The position numbers were made by a program, and so were the translations under genes. The notes beneath the pieces are model-generated. The model had not been told where the DNA came from, ran no database searches, and worked only from the letters and a program-made list of their open reading frames with translations. From positions 186,001 to 250,000 of the forward strand of contig NZ_SNUR01000001.1 in assembly GCF_012027595.1 (NCBI RefSeq): 64,000 nucleotides of DNA. The letters run 5' to 3'. Origin of the DNA: Thermococcus sp. Bubb.Bath. GTDB taxonomy: Archaea; Methanobacteriota_B; Thermococci; Thermococcales; Thermococcaceae. Positions 34,151 through 44,021 of the stretch are shown piece after piece (the stretch's first letter is position 1; the number at the start of each line of letters is the position of its first letter).

Positions 34151-35470
34151 ATGAGAACGGCTTTTAAGGTGGCCCTTTCCTTGGGGTTAATAATAATCCT
34201 TATGGTGGCAATAAACGGCTTCAACGAGACCAGGGCTTCTCCAAAGAACACGACGGTAGCCCTCTACGATTCGGCCCAGATCGGGGTTGTGAGCAGGGTT
34301 CTGAACCTGAGCCTTGAGAAGGGAATCAACCGCGTCCCCCTCGATGAGCTCGCGGGGACGAACGTGGAGGAGATAACGATCCGGCCCTTAAACGAGGGCG
34401 TCCAGTTTCTGGGCTTGTACAGTGAGGAATCGAGCGAGAACATCTACGACTCCAACGTTGGGAGCGACGTTGAGGTCAAGACCAGCGACGGGAACGTGAT
34501 AAAGGGCAAGTTCCTCGGCATGAAGAACGGCCAGCTCATCATTCAGAACGGCGGCAACCTGTACGCGATCAACCCCGCCAAGATAGCCTACTTCAAGGCC
34601 TCAAGGATCGAGAAGAGGGGTGGTGTCTACGCGAGCTTCCTGGCCGAAAAGGCGGGAATCTACCCGGTTGAGATAACCTACCGCGTCCAGGGGATGAACT
34701 GGAAGATGAGGTACAAGCTCTACCTGAGCAATGACACGGCAAAGCTCATCGGCTACGTCCTCCTCAGCAACCCGACGTCTCAGGAGTTCGACGGCGCAAA
34801 GGTCGCCCTCGTCTCCGGGGACGTTAACTTCTACTCAGGCTCTCCGAGGTACCTCTACAACGTTGCCGCGACAAAGGAAGGGGCCGTTGAGGTGCCCGTT
34901 CAAGGGCCGGAGAAGGTTGAGGCCTTCTACGTCTACTCTCTCGGCTCGGTCGATATAAGGCCTGCGAGCACGATGCTCTTCCCGTACATCGCGAGCGAGG
35001 TGAGGGTGAAGAGGGAGTACCTCTACGAGAGCTGGGCCTACGGGAGCAGTGGAAACGCTTACGAGTCCGTTTCATTCGAGGCGGAGCACGTCCTTCCGGC
35101 CGGTGTTGTCGAGATCTACCGCGAGAATGGTGAGGGGACCCTCCTGATCGGCGAGTCCCACATCGAGCACACTCCGAAGGGCGACATCGTCAGGATCGGC
35201 ATAGGTAAGGACTACGACCTAAAGGGGAAGACTGAGGTTCTTCAGCGCCAGAGCGGCGACCACTACGCCTACTACAAGATCAGGATAACCGTGCAGAACT
35301 TCGGCGATGAGGGCAAGACCGTCATAGTACGCCACTACAAGTATCGCGGCAAGCTCAAGAGCTCAAGCGTGGCCCCGAGCAGGGACACCTACGAGTACGT
35401 CGAGTTCACCCTCAACATCCCGGCCGGCGGTTCCAATGAGGTCACCTTTGACTACGAAGTGAACTGGTGA
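34151..35470 (+). CDS. Secreted DUF4139-like protein
   Basis: A 439-residue protein with an N-terminal hydrophobic signal segment (FKVALSLGLIIILMVAING). The body is beta-rich and includes GIYPVEITYRVQGMNWKMRY and LLSNPTSQEFDGAKVALVSG, features of DUF4139 proteins. Function unknown; it should act outside the cytoplasmic membrane. I use ATG 34151, preceded by AGGTGAT. Divergent from acdB, with its own promoter, and followed by the aif2g gene with a separate TATA. Confidence 0.75.
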   Translation: MRTAFKVALSLGLIIILMVAINGFNETRASPKNTTVALYDSAQIGVVSRVLNLSLEKGINRVPLDELAGTNVEEITIRPLNEGVQFLGLYSEESSENIYDSNVGSDVEVKTSDGNVIKGKFLGMKNGQLIIQNGGNLYAINPAKIAYFKASRIEKRGGVYASFLAEKAGIYPVEITYRVQGMNWKMRYKLYLSNDTAKLIGYVLLSNPTSQEFDGAKVALVSGDVNFYSGSPRYLYNVAATKEGAVEVPVQGPEKVEAFYVYSLGSVDIRPASTMLFPYIASEVRVKREYLYESWAYGSSGNAYESVSFEAEHVLPAGVVEIYRENGEGTLLIGESHIEHTPKGDIVRIGIGKDYDLKGKTEVLQRQSGDHYAYYKIRITVQNFGDEGKTVIVRHYKYRGKLKSSSVAPSRDTYEYVEFTLNIPAGGSNEVTFDYEVNW

Positions 35471-35587
35471 CGTTTCTCTTTTCTCCGTTCTTGTTTTCTT
35501 GCATGCTCTTCCTCTCCTCTCTCTTGAGGGAGTTGAGAGGTAACCTTAATAAACGACCCCGCTTTCTATGGTTAAGGGTGAGAGGAA

Positions 35588-36820
35588 ATGGCGAAGAAGA
35601 AGGAGATTAGACAGGCTGAAGTCAACATCGGTATGGTTGGTCACGTTGATCACGGCAAGACCACACTCACGAAGGCCCTAACTGGAATCTGGACCGATAC
35701 CCACAGCGAGGAGCTGAGAAGGGGCATCACAATCAAGATAGGCTTTGCCGATGCAGAGATCAGGAAGTGCCCGAACTGCCGGAGATACTCAACTTCCCCG
35801 ATCTGTCCCTACTGCGGCCACAAGACCGAGTTCGAGAGGCGCGTTTCCTTTATAGACGCTCCTGGCCACGAGGCCCTGATGACGACGATGCTGGCCGGTG
35901 CTTCCCTCATGGACGGTGCTGTTCTGGTTATAGCGGCCAACGAGGGCGTGATGCCCCAGACGAGGGAGCATTTGATGGCCCTTCAGATAGTCGGCAACAA
36001 GAACATAGTCATTGCCCTAAACAAGATCGAACTGGTTGACAGGGAGAAGGTCATGGAGCGCTACCACGAGATCAAGGAGTTCGTTAAGGGGACCGTTGCT
36101 GAAAACGCCCCGATAATCCCGATTTCCGCTTTACACGGTGCCAACGTTGACGTTCTCCTTGAGGCGATTGAGGAGTTCATTCCAACGCCGAAACACGACC
36201 TCAGGAAGACTCCTAGGATGCTCATCCTGAGAAGCTTTGACGTCAACAAGCCCGGAACCCCGCCGGAGAAGCTCGTGGGCGGCGTCATCGGCGGTTCAAT
36301 AATCCAGGGCAAGCTGAAGGTCGGAGACGAGATCGAGATAAGGCCCGGCGTTCCCTACGAAGACCACGGGCGTATAAAGTACGAGCCCATAACCACGGAG
36401 ATAACCTCACTTCAGGCGGGTGGAAGGTTCGTTGAGGAGGCGTATCCGGGCGGTCTCGTTGGAGTTGGAACCAAACTCGACCCCTTCCTGACCAAGGGCG
36501 ACCTCATGGCCGGAAACGTCGTTGGAAGGCCCGGAAAGCTCCCGCCGGTCTGGGATGACCTGAGACTCGAAGTTCACCTACTTGAGCGCGTCGTTGGAAC
36601 CGAGGAGGAGCTCAGGGTCGAGCCGATAAAGAGGAAGGAAGTCCTCCTGCTCAACGTTGGAACTGCAAGGACGATGGGTCTCGTTACCGGCCTCGGAAAG
36701 GACGAGGTCGAACTCAAGCTCCAGATACCCGTCTGCGCCGAGCCGGGAGCCAGGGTGGCCATCAGCAGGCAGGTTGGGAGCAGGTGGAGGCTCATAGGCT
36801 ACGGTTTCATCAGGGAGTGA
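35588..36820 (+). CDS. eif2g: Translation initiation factor aIF2, gamma subunit
   Basis: A 410-residue GTPase. G1 is [10 protein letters not shown] (18-27), the zinc knuckle CPNCRRY ... CPYCGH follows the effector region, then DAPGHEALM (G3) and NKIEL (G4). The gamma subunit binds GTP and initiator Met-tRNA and carries it to the ribosome. AATGGCGAAG start with GAGAGG upstream; TATA around 35548-35557 (CTTAATAAAC). Followed by the PIN gene 35 bp downstream, an association often seen in archaea. Confidence 0.97.
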   Translation: MAKKKEIRQAEVNIGMVGHVDHGKTTLTKALTGIWTDTHSEELRRGITIKIGFADAEIRKCPNCRRYSTSPICPYCGHKTEFERRVSFIDAPGHEALMTTMLAGASLMDGAVLVIAANEGVMPQTREHLMALQIVGNKNIVIALNKIELVDREKVMERYHEIKEFVKGTVAENAPIIPISALHGANVDVLLEAIEEFIPTPKHDLRKTPRMLILRSFDVNKPGTPPEKLVGGVIGGSIIQGKLKVGDEIEIRPGVPYEDHGRIKYEPITTEITSLQAGGRFVEEAYPGGLVGVGTKLDPFLTKGDLMAGNVVGRPGKLPPVWDDLRLEVHLLERVVGTEEELRVEPIKRKEVLLLNVGTARTMGLVTGLGKDEVELKLQIPVCAEPGARVAISRQVGSRWRLIGYGFIRE

Positions 36821-36855
36821 GATTTTTCCCTCTTCTCCCGATTTCGGTGGTCTCC

Positions 36856-37278
36856 ATGTCCGAAACTGAGAGGCGCGAGTGGCTCGTTATCCCCGACACG
36901 AACTTTCTCCTCGTTCCGGGCCAGTTCGGGGTGGACATAATACGCGAGCTGGAGCGCGTTATCCAGGCTCGGTTCAGGGTCGCCGTTCCGGACGTCATCC
37001 TTCAGGAGCTCGATGTGATAGAGCGAAAATCCCGCGGCAGGGATTTGATGGCCGTCAGGATGGCGAAGAAGCTCGCGGAGAGGTTTGACGTTGTAGAAGT
37101 CGGCCGCTTTGGCGAGAGGCCGATAGATGACCAGCTCCTGGATTTTGCGGTGAAGAACGAGCGCGTTATCGTCTGCACGAACGACAAGGGCCTCAAAAAA
37201 AGGCTCCGCGAGAGAGGAGTTCCCGTCGTCTACCTCCGTTCGAAGAAAATACTGGAGCTTGAGGGGATGCTTGAGTGA
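36856..37278 (+). CDS. PIN domain protein (Fcf1/VapC-like nuclease)
   Basis: A 140-residue PIN protein. Acidic active-site residues lie in VIPDTNFLL (D13), LQELDVIERK, IDDQLLDFA and VCTNDKGLKKRL. The Fcf1-type spacing and location behind aIF2 gamma suggest a role in rRNA processing rather than a toxin, and no antitoxin gene is next to it. The ATG at 36856 is favoured; the longer frame overlaps the aIF2 gamma end. It ends directly next to the convergent hicA. Confidence 0.85.
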   Translation: MSETERREWLVIPDTNFLLVPGQFGVDIIRELERVIQARFRVAVPDVILQELDVIERKSRGRDLMAVRMAKKLAERFDVVEVGRFGERPIDDQLLDFAVKNERVIVCTNDKGLKKRLRERGVPVVYLRSKKILELEGMLE

Positions 37279-37506
37279 TTATGGATCTTCCAGAAGGTGT
37301 ATGAGCTCCTCAGTTGTGATGCCAACCTCTTTCATTATCGCTTTTAGGAGACCGGTTTTTAGCTTTTTAGGGAGGGGAACCACAACTATCTTTCCAGAAT
37401 TGTGAATGAGTACTACATGAGAGCCCCACTGTCTCACGGGGATATAACCGAACTTCTGAAGGGCTTTTATCAGCTCAATCCCCGAAACGTCCCTTGGAAG
37501 CTTCAC
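37279..37506 (-). CDS. hicA: HicA-type mRNA interferase toxin
   Basis: A 75-residue HicA. It has the G-S-H catalytic core (QWGSHVVLIH) and the lysine-rich VVPLPKKLKTGLLKAIMKEVGI of dsRBD-like HicA toxins. The toxin cleaves mRNA and is neutralised by HicB. It overlaps hicB by 4 bp, antitoxin gene first. Confidence 0.92.
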   Translation of the reverse strand: MKLPRDVSGIELIKALQKFGYIPVRQWGSHVVLIHNSGKIVVVPLPKKLKTGLLKAIMKEVGITTEELIHLLEDP

Positions 37507-37730
37507 ACGGAGACCTCCGCAATCTGCACGTTATCTCGGCGTTTGATCTCACGCATTGTGTCCTTCAGCTTCTGCTCTTCGACGACTTCGAGATACAGCT
37601 CGATTGCCTCTTTAATATTCCTCAGAACTTCCTCTTTGGTCTCGCCCTGACTTACACACCCTGGGAGTGCTGGTACGTAGGCAACGTAACCGCCTTCCGG
37701 CTGGGGCTCTATGATAACCCGAAACTTCAA
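37503..37730 (-). CDS. hicB: HicB-type antitoxin
   Basis: A 75-residue HicB with the partial RNase H-like fold (FRVIIEPQPEGGYVAYVPALPGC, then GETKEEVLRNIKEAIELYLE). This form lacks an obvious C-terminal DNA-binding domain. The TTG start at 37730 has GGGTGA at good spacing and no ATG lies close by. TATA element TTTATAACC (read leftwards, 37764-37773) marks the promoter. Confidence 0.9.
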   Translation of the reverse strand: MKFRVIIEPQPEGGYVAYVPALPGCVSQGETKEEVLRNIKEAIELYLEVVEEQKLKDTMREIKRRDNVQIAEVSV

Positions 37731-37967
37731 CGCTCTTCACCCTGCGATTTCATTTCTCAGTTGTGGTTATAAATTTAAGGTCGGCACAACATCCCCCCGC
37801 TTCTCCTCAGGAAGGGAGTTGGCGCTCTGCGGGGAACTGAGAACAGTGCTTAATTTTAACGCTGCTTCGTTTGTTAGGTTTATCTAGTTTTATCACTGCC
37901 AGTTAACAGGATGATTTTTAAGGAGATAGTTTCTATTCTTAACCTGAAACTCCGGAGGTATGCCACT

Positions 37968-40533
37968 ATGAGAAAAATAGTTGGCCTGGTACTTCTGTTG
38001 GTTGCCCTTCTGTGGGGGGGGTACTTTGACAAGCGCCATTAGAGTCCAGCCGGACGTCATAATAGACCCCAACGTCCAGATCTGGGACATTATTTACCCC
38101 GACAGGATATGTGGAAACAAAGAGACAACTTTCAGCGTGCAGCTCTACAATGCCGACCAGTTCACGGGCATCGGGACCGTTGAGCTCTACATTGACGGCA
38201 ATCTCGTGGGCTCTACCACCACTGACATCCAGCCCGGTGAACTCCTCAACGTGCCCTTCCAGGTGACTGCTCCCCCATCCGGCAGCCATAAGATGACTGC
38301 CGTGTACGATAACCGGTTCTCGACAAAAAGCCGGATCGAGACCTTTGAAGTTAATGACAACGACTGCGACGGCTGGCTGAACAGCTTTGAAGTTGAATAC
38401 GGAACTGACCCCAACAATCCGGACACGGATGGGGACGGCGTCATAGATTCCCGGGATGTTGACCCATTTAGGGACGCTACAATCGAACTGTACCTGTTTA
38501 GGGCGAGGGCGCTTGATCCACCTGAAGGCGACAAGTGGGATGCCGACTTCAGGATTGAGGCCACGTTTAAGGTGGGCTCTTCTTCTACAACGATAAAGGA
38601 AAATCCCCCGGACAACACACAAGATGTTGAGAACACCGTAATGCTTGGAGACAATGTTTTTGAGAACCTCCAGAGGGAGGCAGTGGCAGTCCTGAGCTTC
38701 AACCCTCCAGACAACGTTGACACCGTTGAGATAGATCTTAAACTGGTGGACAGAGATTCAGGATTTATAATAGACAATCCAGATGAGATCATGGACATCT
38801 CTCCGCGCTCCGGGAACAACGAGGAGGGAAAAGTTGCAAAGCTGTTTTTCAGCCTCAGGAACGGCACGTGGTGGGGAGACGACTGCATAAACGACCACCA
38901 GTACTATTTCGGCTACGGCCACCTCAGCGGGGCCGACGATTCAACCGAAGATTACACCCACGGGGGTGAATACGACGCGGAGCCCTTCTCGAAATACTAC
39001 GATGACCTTGAGGCCCTTGGATATGACCTTCACAAGGTCAACATTACGAACGTTAGAGGCTGGGACGGCGTTGATGAAGTCTCGTATTCTCCTAGTAAAA
39101 ACAGACTTTTGAAGGTCATCAACCCCGCTGAAATCGTTGAGTTCACGCTTAGCCTTTCGGGCGGGAAGGAAAAGAAGGTCGTGCTCGTGAACACAAGGGG
39201 TGCGAAGGTTTTGAGGTTCTCTCCCTTCCAAAAGCCCCTGAGATTCAAGAAAATTGATAGTGTCCCTGAGATGACCCCATGGGATTTCGTTAAGGAGGAA
39301 TACGCCTCACTCACATCCGTTCCAAACTCCACATTGATAAAGCTCAAGAATTCAAAAATAGATACGACCATAAGAGAGCCCAGGGACGTTCAGATTGCCC
39401 AGGTCTCTGACATCGACGAGGACGATGCGGAGATATGGTTCCTCATAAAAACCAACGACGAGGATGGAGTACCCTTCTACCGGGAGCTTGAGCTCAACGA
39501 AGAGCTTGAGGAAAGTGGAGCAATCGAGAGGTTTGACCCATCGGACGGTTTTGGGATAGACGTTCCTGACGAGTATTGGGGCTTCATTGAGCACGATGCC
39601 TACGGCGACTTCGACGGCGACGGAGTTCCTAACGTCGTTGAGCAGTTCATTGGGAAGGATCCAGTGAAGAGGGATGTTCTTGGCATTAAACTTACCGTGG
39701 CCGTTGGCTGGAACGCGGATGAGGATTATCTCAAGAAGCTTGTAAAGGGCTTCCAGAGGGCGAGCCAGGTGGTTTACGATTACACGGATGGACACACCAT
39801 GATAACAAAAATAACAATCCATAACAACGTGAAAAGATATAGTCCCGTGTGGAATGAATCAGACGTTATTATACATCTAGGAGATTCATCATATTTCAAT
39901 TCAACAACATTGGGCTGGTGGATTAAGTGGTCATCAGATGCTCCAACTAAAGATAGAGCTTTAAGCCATATAAACCTCTTTGAAAAATTTGGTGGGAAGT
40001 CCCCATTAGACAGAGACTACTATTATGGCATTGCACATGAGATGGCTCATTATCTGTATTGGATACTCGATGAATATTGCACTTGGGAAGGACTTCATTA
40101 TGGCACTATATCCAGTGACCTTGAACAATATGGTATTGAGTTTAGGGCCTTGCCAACAATAATGAGTTATGAGGATGATGCTACAAAAGCCAAAGGAATA
40201 AAATGGAGTGAACTTAGCACACCACAAGACTACAAATGGTTCAATGATCAGCTTAAGGATTTAGATATGTATTTTGAGGAATTATACAAGAAAAATTGGA
40301 CATATTTCACAACCGATCACTGGCATACATACCAGAAATCTGCCTGGGAAGTCTTGGTAGAGACAATATCCCAACCTCACATCATTTCAATTGTGAGCTT
40401 GGAAGACTCGACATACACAGTTAGCATTAATGCCACTATTAAAGTTGACTTGGGCACAGATATCACTCAATATGTGCCCAAAGTCGGCCCATACACCGGA
40501 GTCGGCTATTTCATGGAGGTGGACACACAATGA
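37968..40533 (+). pseudogene. Exported zincin-like protein, frameshifted in its signal peptide
   Basis: GGAGGT and ATG 37968 open a signal peptide (MRKIVGLVLLLVALLWGG), but that frame stops at about 38042; the remaining 840 codons are open in another frame. The switch is at a run of eight Gs (about 38014-38021); seven Gs would give one protein of about 854 residues. The mature part has a CARDB-like domain, thrombospondin type 3-like calcium repeats (DNDCDGW..., DTDGDGVIDSRD), a second DFDGDGVPN repeat, and a C-terminal domain with HEMAHYLYWILDEY (codons at 40036 on), an HExxH zinc motif followed by DEY as in M64 and CLCA metalloproteases. From about 39795 the DNA becomes much richer in A+T. 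It could be phase variation, transcriptional slippage or a sequencing error. Confidence 0.72.
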
Positions 40534-41510
40534 GGGCGCCAGTTCTTGCCCTCCTAATTCTTTTAATTCTTGGAGCCGTAATGGCCTTAAAAGAGTATCT
40601 CCCACTCGACAACGGCGGAAAACCTGAGACGGACTACCTGAACGGGTACGAAGTATACAAAGAATACGCCAGCCAATTTAGCAAAGACTATGAGTTGATT
40701 GGGGCATATGGAGTGAAAGTTAGGGACACGATAAAATGGCAGTTTGTCTTCTACAGGCCGGAAGAAGTCAAAATTTACACGATATCCAAATGTGATGAAC
40801 TGCAAGACCGGCTGGTTAAGACGTACCAAACACCAATAAACTACTCCAAATTCATAATCCCAGAGGATTCACTGAATCAACTTGATTTATCCATCTGTTC
40901 ACCATCTGTGGAGTGCTCGGTTCTTCGTTTTGGGAATTTAAGCTCCACCGGCGTGGAAGGAGGGAAGATACTTGAGGGTCATTTGTACAAATATGCCATT
41001 GGGATTGGTTATCATGAATTCCGGGTTGGGCTTAGGAAGAATTCAAGTGAATTCAAGACGGTTATCCAGTATCTAGATTATGTACTGATTCCACCAGCCA
41101 AATCCAACGTTGATGGGGTATGGATAACTATAGAATCCAAAAACAGCTCCGCAGACTTAATGACTATCCACTATTCCCCTTCAGTTAGAATCCCACTCAC
41201 TATCCCTGTAGTTGGCTATTCTGGGTTCAACGTCACCGAGTATTCCAGCGTGCTCGAAAAACTTAATATTGACAATTATCCGTACCAAGAAGTATGGCTA
41301 ACAGTGAAAAAAGCAAAAGCAAGAGGGTACGAGGTGTTTCCCTGTCCAAAGACCGTTTCTTGCGAGTGCAGAGCCGGTAACTGCTCGTGCCGCCGTTCTT
41401 GGCCTGACTGTGTTTATCTTTCTAAATGTTACTACTTCTTTGTGGGTAGGGATGATCTGAAATCCCTCTACAACGAAAAACTGAAAGAATGGGGTGGATA
41501 CTGGCCGTGA
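40530..41510 (+). CDS. Exported hypothetical protein in the zincin operon
   Basis: A 326-residue protein with a signal peptide (APVLALLILLILGAVMALKE). The body contains KWQFVFYRPEEVKIY and a cysteine-rich C-terminal segment (CPKTVSCECRAGNCSCRRSWPDC). Its N-terminal plan (tyrosine-rich, ELIGAYGVKVRDTIKWQFVFY) resembles the frameshifted gene at 44836, so they are distant paralogues. Start overlaps the preceding stop (ATGA). Function unknown; probably exported along with the zincins. Confidence 0.7.
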   Translation: MRAPVLALLILLILGAVMALKEYLPLDNGGKPETDYLNGYEVYKEYASQFSKDYELIGAYGVKVRDTIKWQFVFYRPEEVKIYTISKCDELQDRLVKTYQTPINYSKFIIPEDSLNQLDLSICSPSVECSVLRFGNLSSTGVEGGKILEGHLYKYAIGIGYHEFRVGLRKNSSEFKTVIQYLDYVLIPPAKSNVDGVWITIESKNSSADLMTIHYSPSVRIPLTIPVVGYSGFNVTEYSSVLEKLNIDNYPYQEVWLTVKKAKARGYEVFPCPKTVSCECRAGNCSCRRSWPDCVYLSKCYYFFVGRDDLKSLYNEKLKEWGGYWP

Positions 41511-42442
41511 AGGATAGTAAGCTGTCAATTGAAGTTGGCTGGAACGCGGATGAGGATTATCTCAAGAAGCTTGTAAAGGGCTTCCAGAGGGCTAGTCAAG
41601 TTATCTACGACTACACGGACGGCTACGCGATGATATCTGAGATCAGCATAAAGAACAACGTCCAGGAAGGAAGCGAGGAATGGAGGGAGTCGATGGTGAG
41701 GATGACCCTGAACAAAACGCCTCCATACACCTCTAACGGCTTCTGGTACTGGAAGTGGGTGAAAAACCTCGATGGGAGAGAGGAGAGTTACATTCGTTTC
41801 CCATGGAACTGGTACAATGACCCATTAAACAAAGGTTGGTACGGGGGCATGGCACATGAGCTTGGACACTTCGTATTCGGCATAGGGGACGAGTATGGGG
41901 CCCCGTTCTCCTGGGATCCGAATCAGAATGGCACAATGGTGGGATTCACTTGTGGTGGCCTGAAGGACATATTAGAGAACAAATACGGCATATGGTTCGA
42001 GAAGATGAAGACCGTGATGGAGGCCGGTCACCAGTGGACCGAGATAAGCACGCCGAAGGACTACGCTGACTTCAGGGAACAGCTTGAAAACGTCTCCAGA
42101 GAACTCGAAAACAAAGCAGGATACGGACTGCTGGAACTGATAATTAACCATGGTGGCCCTGACAATTTGGACAGTATTGACAAGGTTATGCCCACTCACT
42201 GGCAGACCAACTATACAATAGATGGGCTTAAGCAGAATCGCAAATCAGCGTGGGATGTCGTGTTTGCGCTCCTCGCGAAAGGGCACACCCTGGGGCATGA
42301 TTATGTTGATGGTATAGATGCGGGCTTGTACTTGGATCTCGACTTTGACGGGCAGGAGGACACTCAACTTCCAGGCAATTATACGGCCAAAGTCGGCCCG
42401 TACACCGGAGTTGGCTATTATATGATCGCCCGGTGGGGGTGA
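41507..42442 (+). CDS. Zincin-like protein without signal peptide (truncated paralogue)
   Basis: About 311 residues, from the GTG at 41507 that overlaps the preceding stop, or from ATG 41489. It equals the C-terminal domain of the 37968 gene: both begin VGWNADEDYLKKLVKGFQRASQ and end KVGPYTGVGY. It has HELGHFVFGIGDEY (codons from 41855), again HExxH plus DEY. No signal peptide or calcium repeats, although all neighbours are exported. Fifty-nine bases (41534-41592) are identical to 39703-39761, so the duplication or a conversion is recent. It may be a truncated copy whose signal was lost, or a cytoplasmic partner. Confidence 0.72.
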   Translation: MKDSKLSIEVGWNADEDYLKKLVKGFQRASQVIYDYTDGYAMISEISIKNNVQEGSEEWRESMVRMTLNKTPPYTSNGFWYWKWVKNLDGREESYIRFPWNWYNDPLNKGWYGGMAHELGHFVFGIGDEYGAPFSWDPNQNGTMVGFTCGGLKDILENKYGIWFEKMKTVMEAGHQWTEISTPKDYADFREQLENVSRELENKAGYGLLELIINHGGPDNLDSIDKVMPTHWQTNYTIDGLKQNRKSAWDVVFALLAKGHTLGHDYVDGIDAGLYLDLDFDGQEDTQLPGNYTAKVGPYTGVGYYMIARWG

Positions 42443-42447
42443 TAAGC

Positions 42448-43221
42448 ATGAAGCGATTTTTCCTCTTGCTTTTTGTCTTTTTAATGTTTATACAACCAGT
42501 TGGGGCCTTTAACGTCCTTGAGCATCTTAGTCAAAACCAGGCCTACCTCTGCATCTGTGTTAGGGGGAATGCGATTGCAAGGAATGGAACTCCTCCAGCA
42601 AACCCGTTTAACGACATTTCAATCTACAAGACTTACATTATACTGCCTTACAACAGGACGCACGTGTGGACGATTTATTATTCTTCAAGCGGGAGAAAAA
42701 CTGAAAAGCCAGACTGGTACTATCCGAGAACCCCTAGAATACCATTTAACCTCTCTGACTGGAATCTTTCAAAAGTCATCAAAGAGTACCAGTGGGGCGT
42801 TAAGAATTATCTCCCTAACGTCAGCGGAGAATATTGGTATAAGGGTTATTGGAACAGTACGATAACGAGGTGGTATGCTGAGATTAATGCGACTTCTGTG
42901 AAGGTTGTCCTTTACGGGGCGTACTGTGGTGAGTGCGAGGAGTACATCACGTTTCAGTGTCAGAGGAATGAGAGTAATGTAACCTGTCAGTGGGGTAAGC
43001 CAGTGATGAGGGATATTACTCCGCCTTGGGCTCCAAAGAATACGACAACCTCTGAGACAACTTCGAGGATTACAACCACATCAACTATAACCACGTCTTC
43101 AAGCACTCAAACCACTACAACTTCTGAAGCGACATCAAAGACTGGGAACAAGATTTGTGGGCCAGGATTGTTGCTTGGGCTAGTCCTGGCTCCAATCCTC
43201 TTAAAACGGGTTAAGAGGTGA
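42448..43221 (+). CDS. CGP-CTERM surface protein, paralogue 1
   Basis: A 257-residue exported protein: signal peptide (KRFFLLLFVFLMFIQPVGA), a conserved body (NVLEHLSQNQAYLCICVRGN, then YQWGVKNYLPNVSGE and GECEEYITFQC), a threonine/serine-rich stalk of about 40 residues and the C-terminal ICGPGLLLGLVLAPILL plus KRVKR. The CGP motif, hydrophobic segment and basic tail form the CGP-CTERM sorting signal found in Thermococcaceae surface proteins. Start 42448 follows GGGGGTGAT. First of three tandem paralogues. Confidence 0.85.
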   Translation: MKRFFLLLFVFLMFIQPVGAFNVLEHLSQNQAYLCICVRGNAIARNGTPPANPFNDISIYKTYIILPYNRTHVWTIYYSSSGRKTEKPDWYYPRTPRIPFNLSDWNLSKVIKEYQWGVKNYLPNVSGEYWYKGYWNSTITRWYAEINATSVKVVLYGAYCGECEEYITFQCQRNESNVTCQWGKPVMRDITPPWAPKNTTTSETTSRITTTSTITTSSSTQTTTTSEATSKTGNKICGPGLLLGLVLAPILLKRVKR

Positions 43222-43225
43222 GGTC

Positions 43226-44017
43226 ATGAGGAAGATAGTAGGTCTTTTGGCCTTTGTTTTTCTTCTTTTGCTCTTAATTCCCTCTGCCAATAGTGTGAGT
43301 GTTTGGGAGGGGTTATCGAGGGGAGGAATTTATTACATCAACATTGAGGGGTACAGTCCGAATGGTGGTGCTCCACCGTGGAATCCACTCAACGACTCGT
43401 CCATAACGTGGATTAACATTGGTTACGAGTACAATGAAACCCACACTTTCAACGAGTATTATGAGGGGGGCAAATGGAAGGAGGGCTTCTTCCACAAGCA
43501 TGGACGACCAAAACCCTTCAACATGACAGACTGGAACTGGTCCAAAGTCCTCGAAGAGTACCAGTGGGGCGTTGAGAACTACCTGCCAAATATTAGTGGG
43601 AATTTCTCTTTTAGAGAATGGAAGAAAGGCTACTGGAACAGCTCAATATCTAGATGGAACATGATAATCAATTCAAACCACGTGAAAATTACATTACACA
43701 CCCTCGCCTGCGAGGGATCCGGGGAATGCGATGAGTATATTACCTTCGAGTGCCAGCGGAATGGGAGTAATGTGACTTGTAAGTGGGGTAAGCCGGTTTT
43801 CAAGGTTTATCACAACGTGCCTCCGATTGGGAGAACAACCACGACTTCAGAGACAACTTCGAGGATTACAACTACATCAACTACAACCTCTTCCTCAAGC
43901 ACTCAACCCACTACAACTTCTGAGACAACGTCAAAGACTGGGACCAAGATTTGTGGGCCAGGATTGTTGATTGGATTAGTCTTGGCTCCAGTTCTCTTAA
44001 GAAGGGTTAAGAGGTGA
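43226..44017 (+). CDS. CGP-CTERM surface protein, paralogue 2
   Basis: A 263-residue protein with the same plan as its neighbours: signal peptide (GLLAFVFLLLLLIPSANS), body with WNWSKVLEEYQWGVENYLPN and GECDEYITFECQ, Ser/Thr-rich stalk and ICGPGLLIGLVLAPVLL-RRVKR. The N-terminal third differs most from paralogues 1 and 3. The preceding gene ends AAGAGGTGA, and this sequence also supplies the GAGGTGA ribosome binding site for the ATG 4 bp later. Confidence 0.85.
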   Translation: MRKIVGLLAFVFLLLLLIPSANSVSVWEGLSRGGIYYINIEGYSPNGGAPPWNPLNDSSITWINIGYEYNETHTFNEYYEGGKWKEGFFHKHGRPKPFNMTDWNWSKVLEEYQWGVENYLPNISGNFSFREWKKGYWNSSISRWNMIINSNHVKITLHTLACEGSGECDEYITFECQRNGSNVTCKWGKPVFKVYHNVPPIGRTTTTSETTSRITTTSTTTSSSSTQPTTTSETTSKTGTKICGPGLLIGLVLAPVLLRRVKR

Positions 44018-44021
44018 GGTT

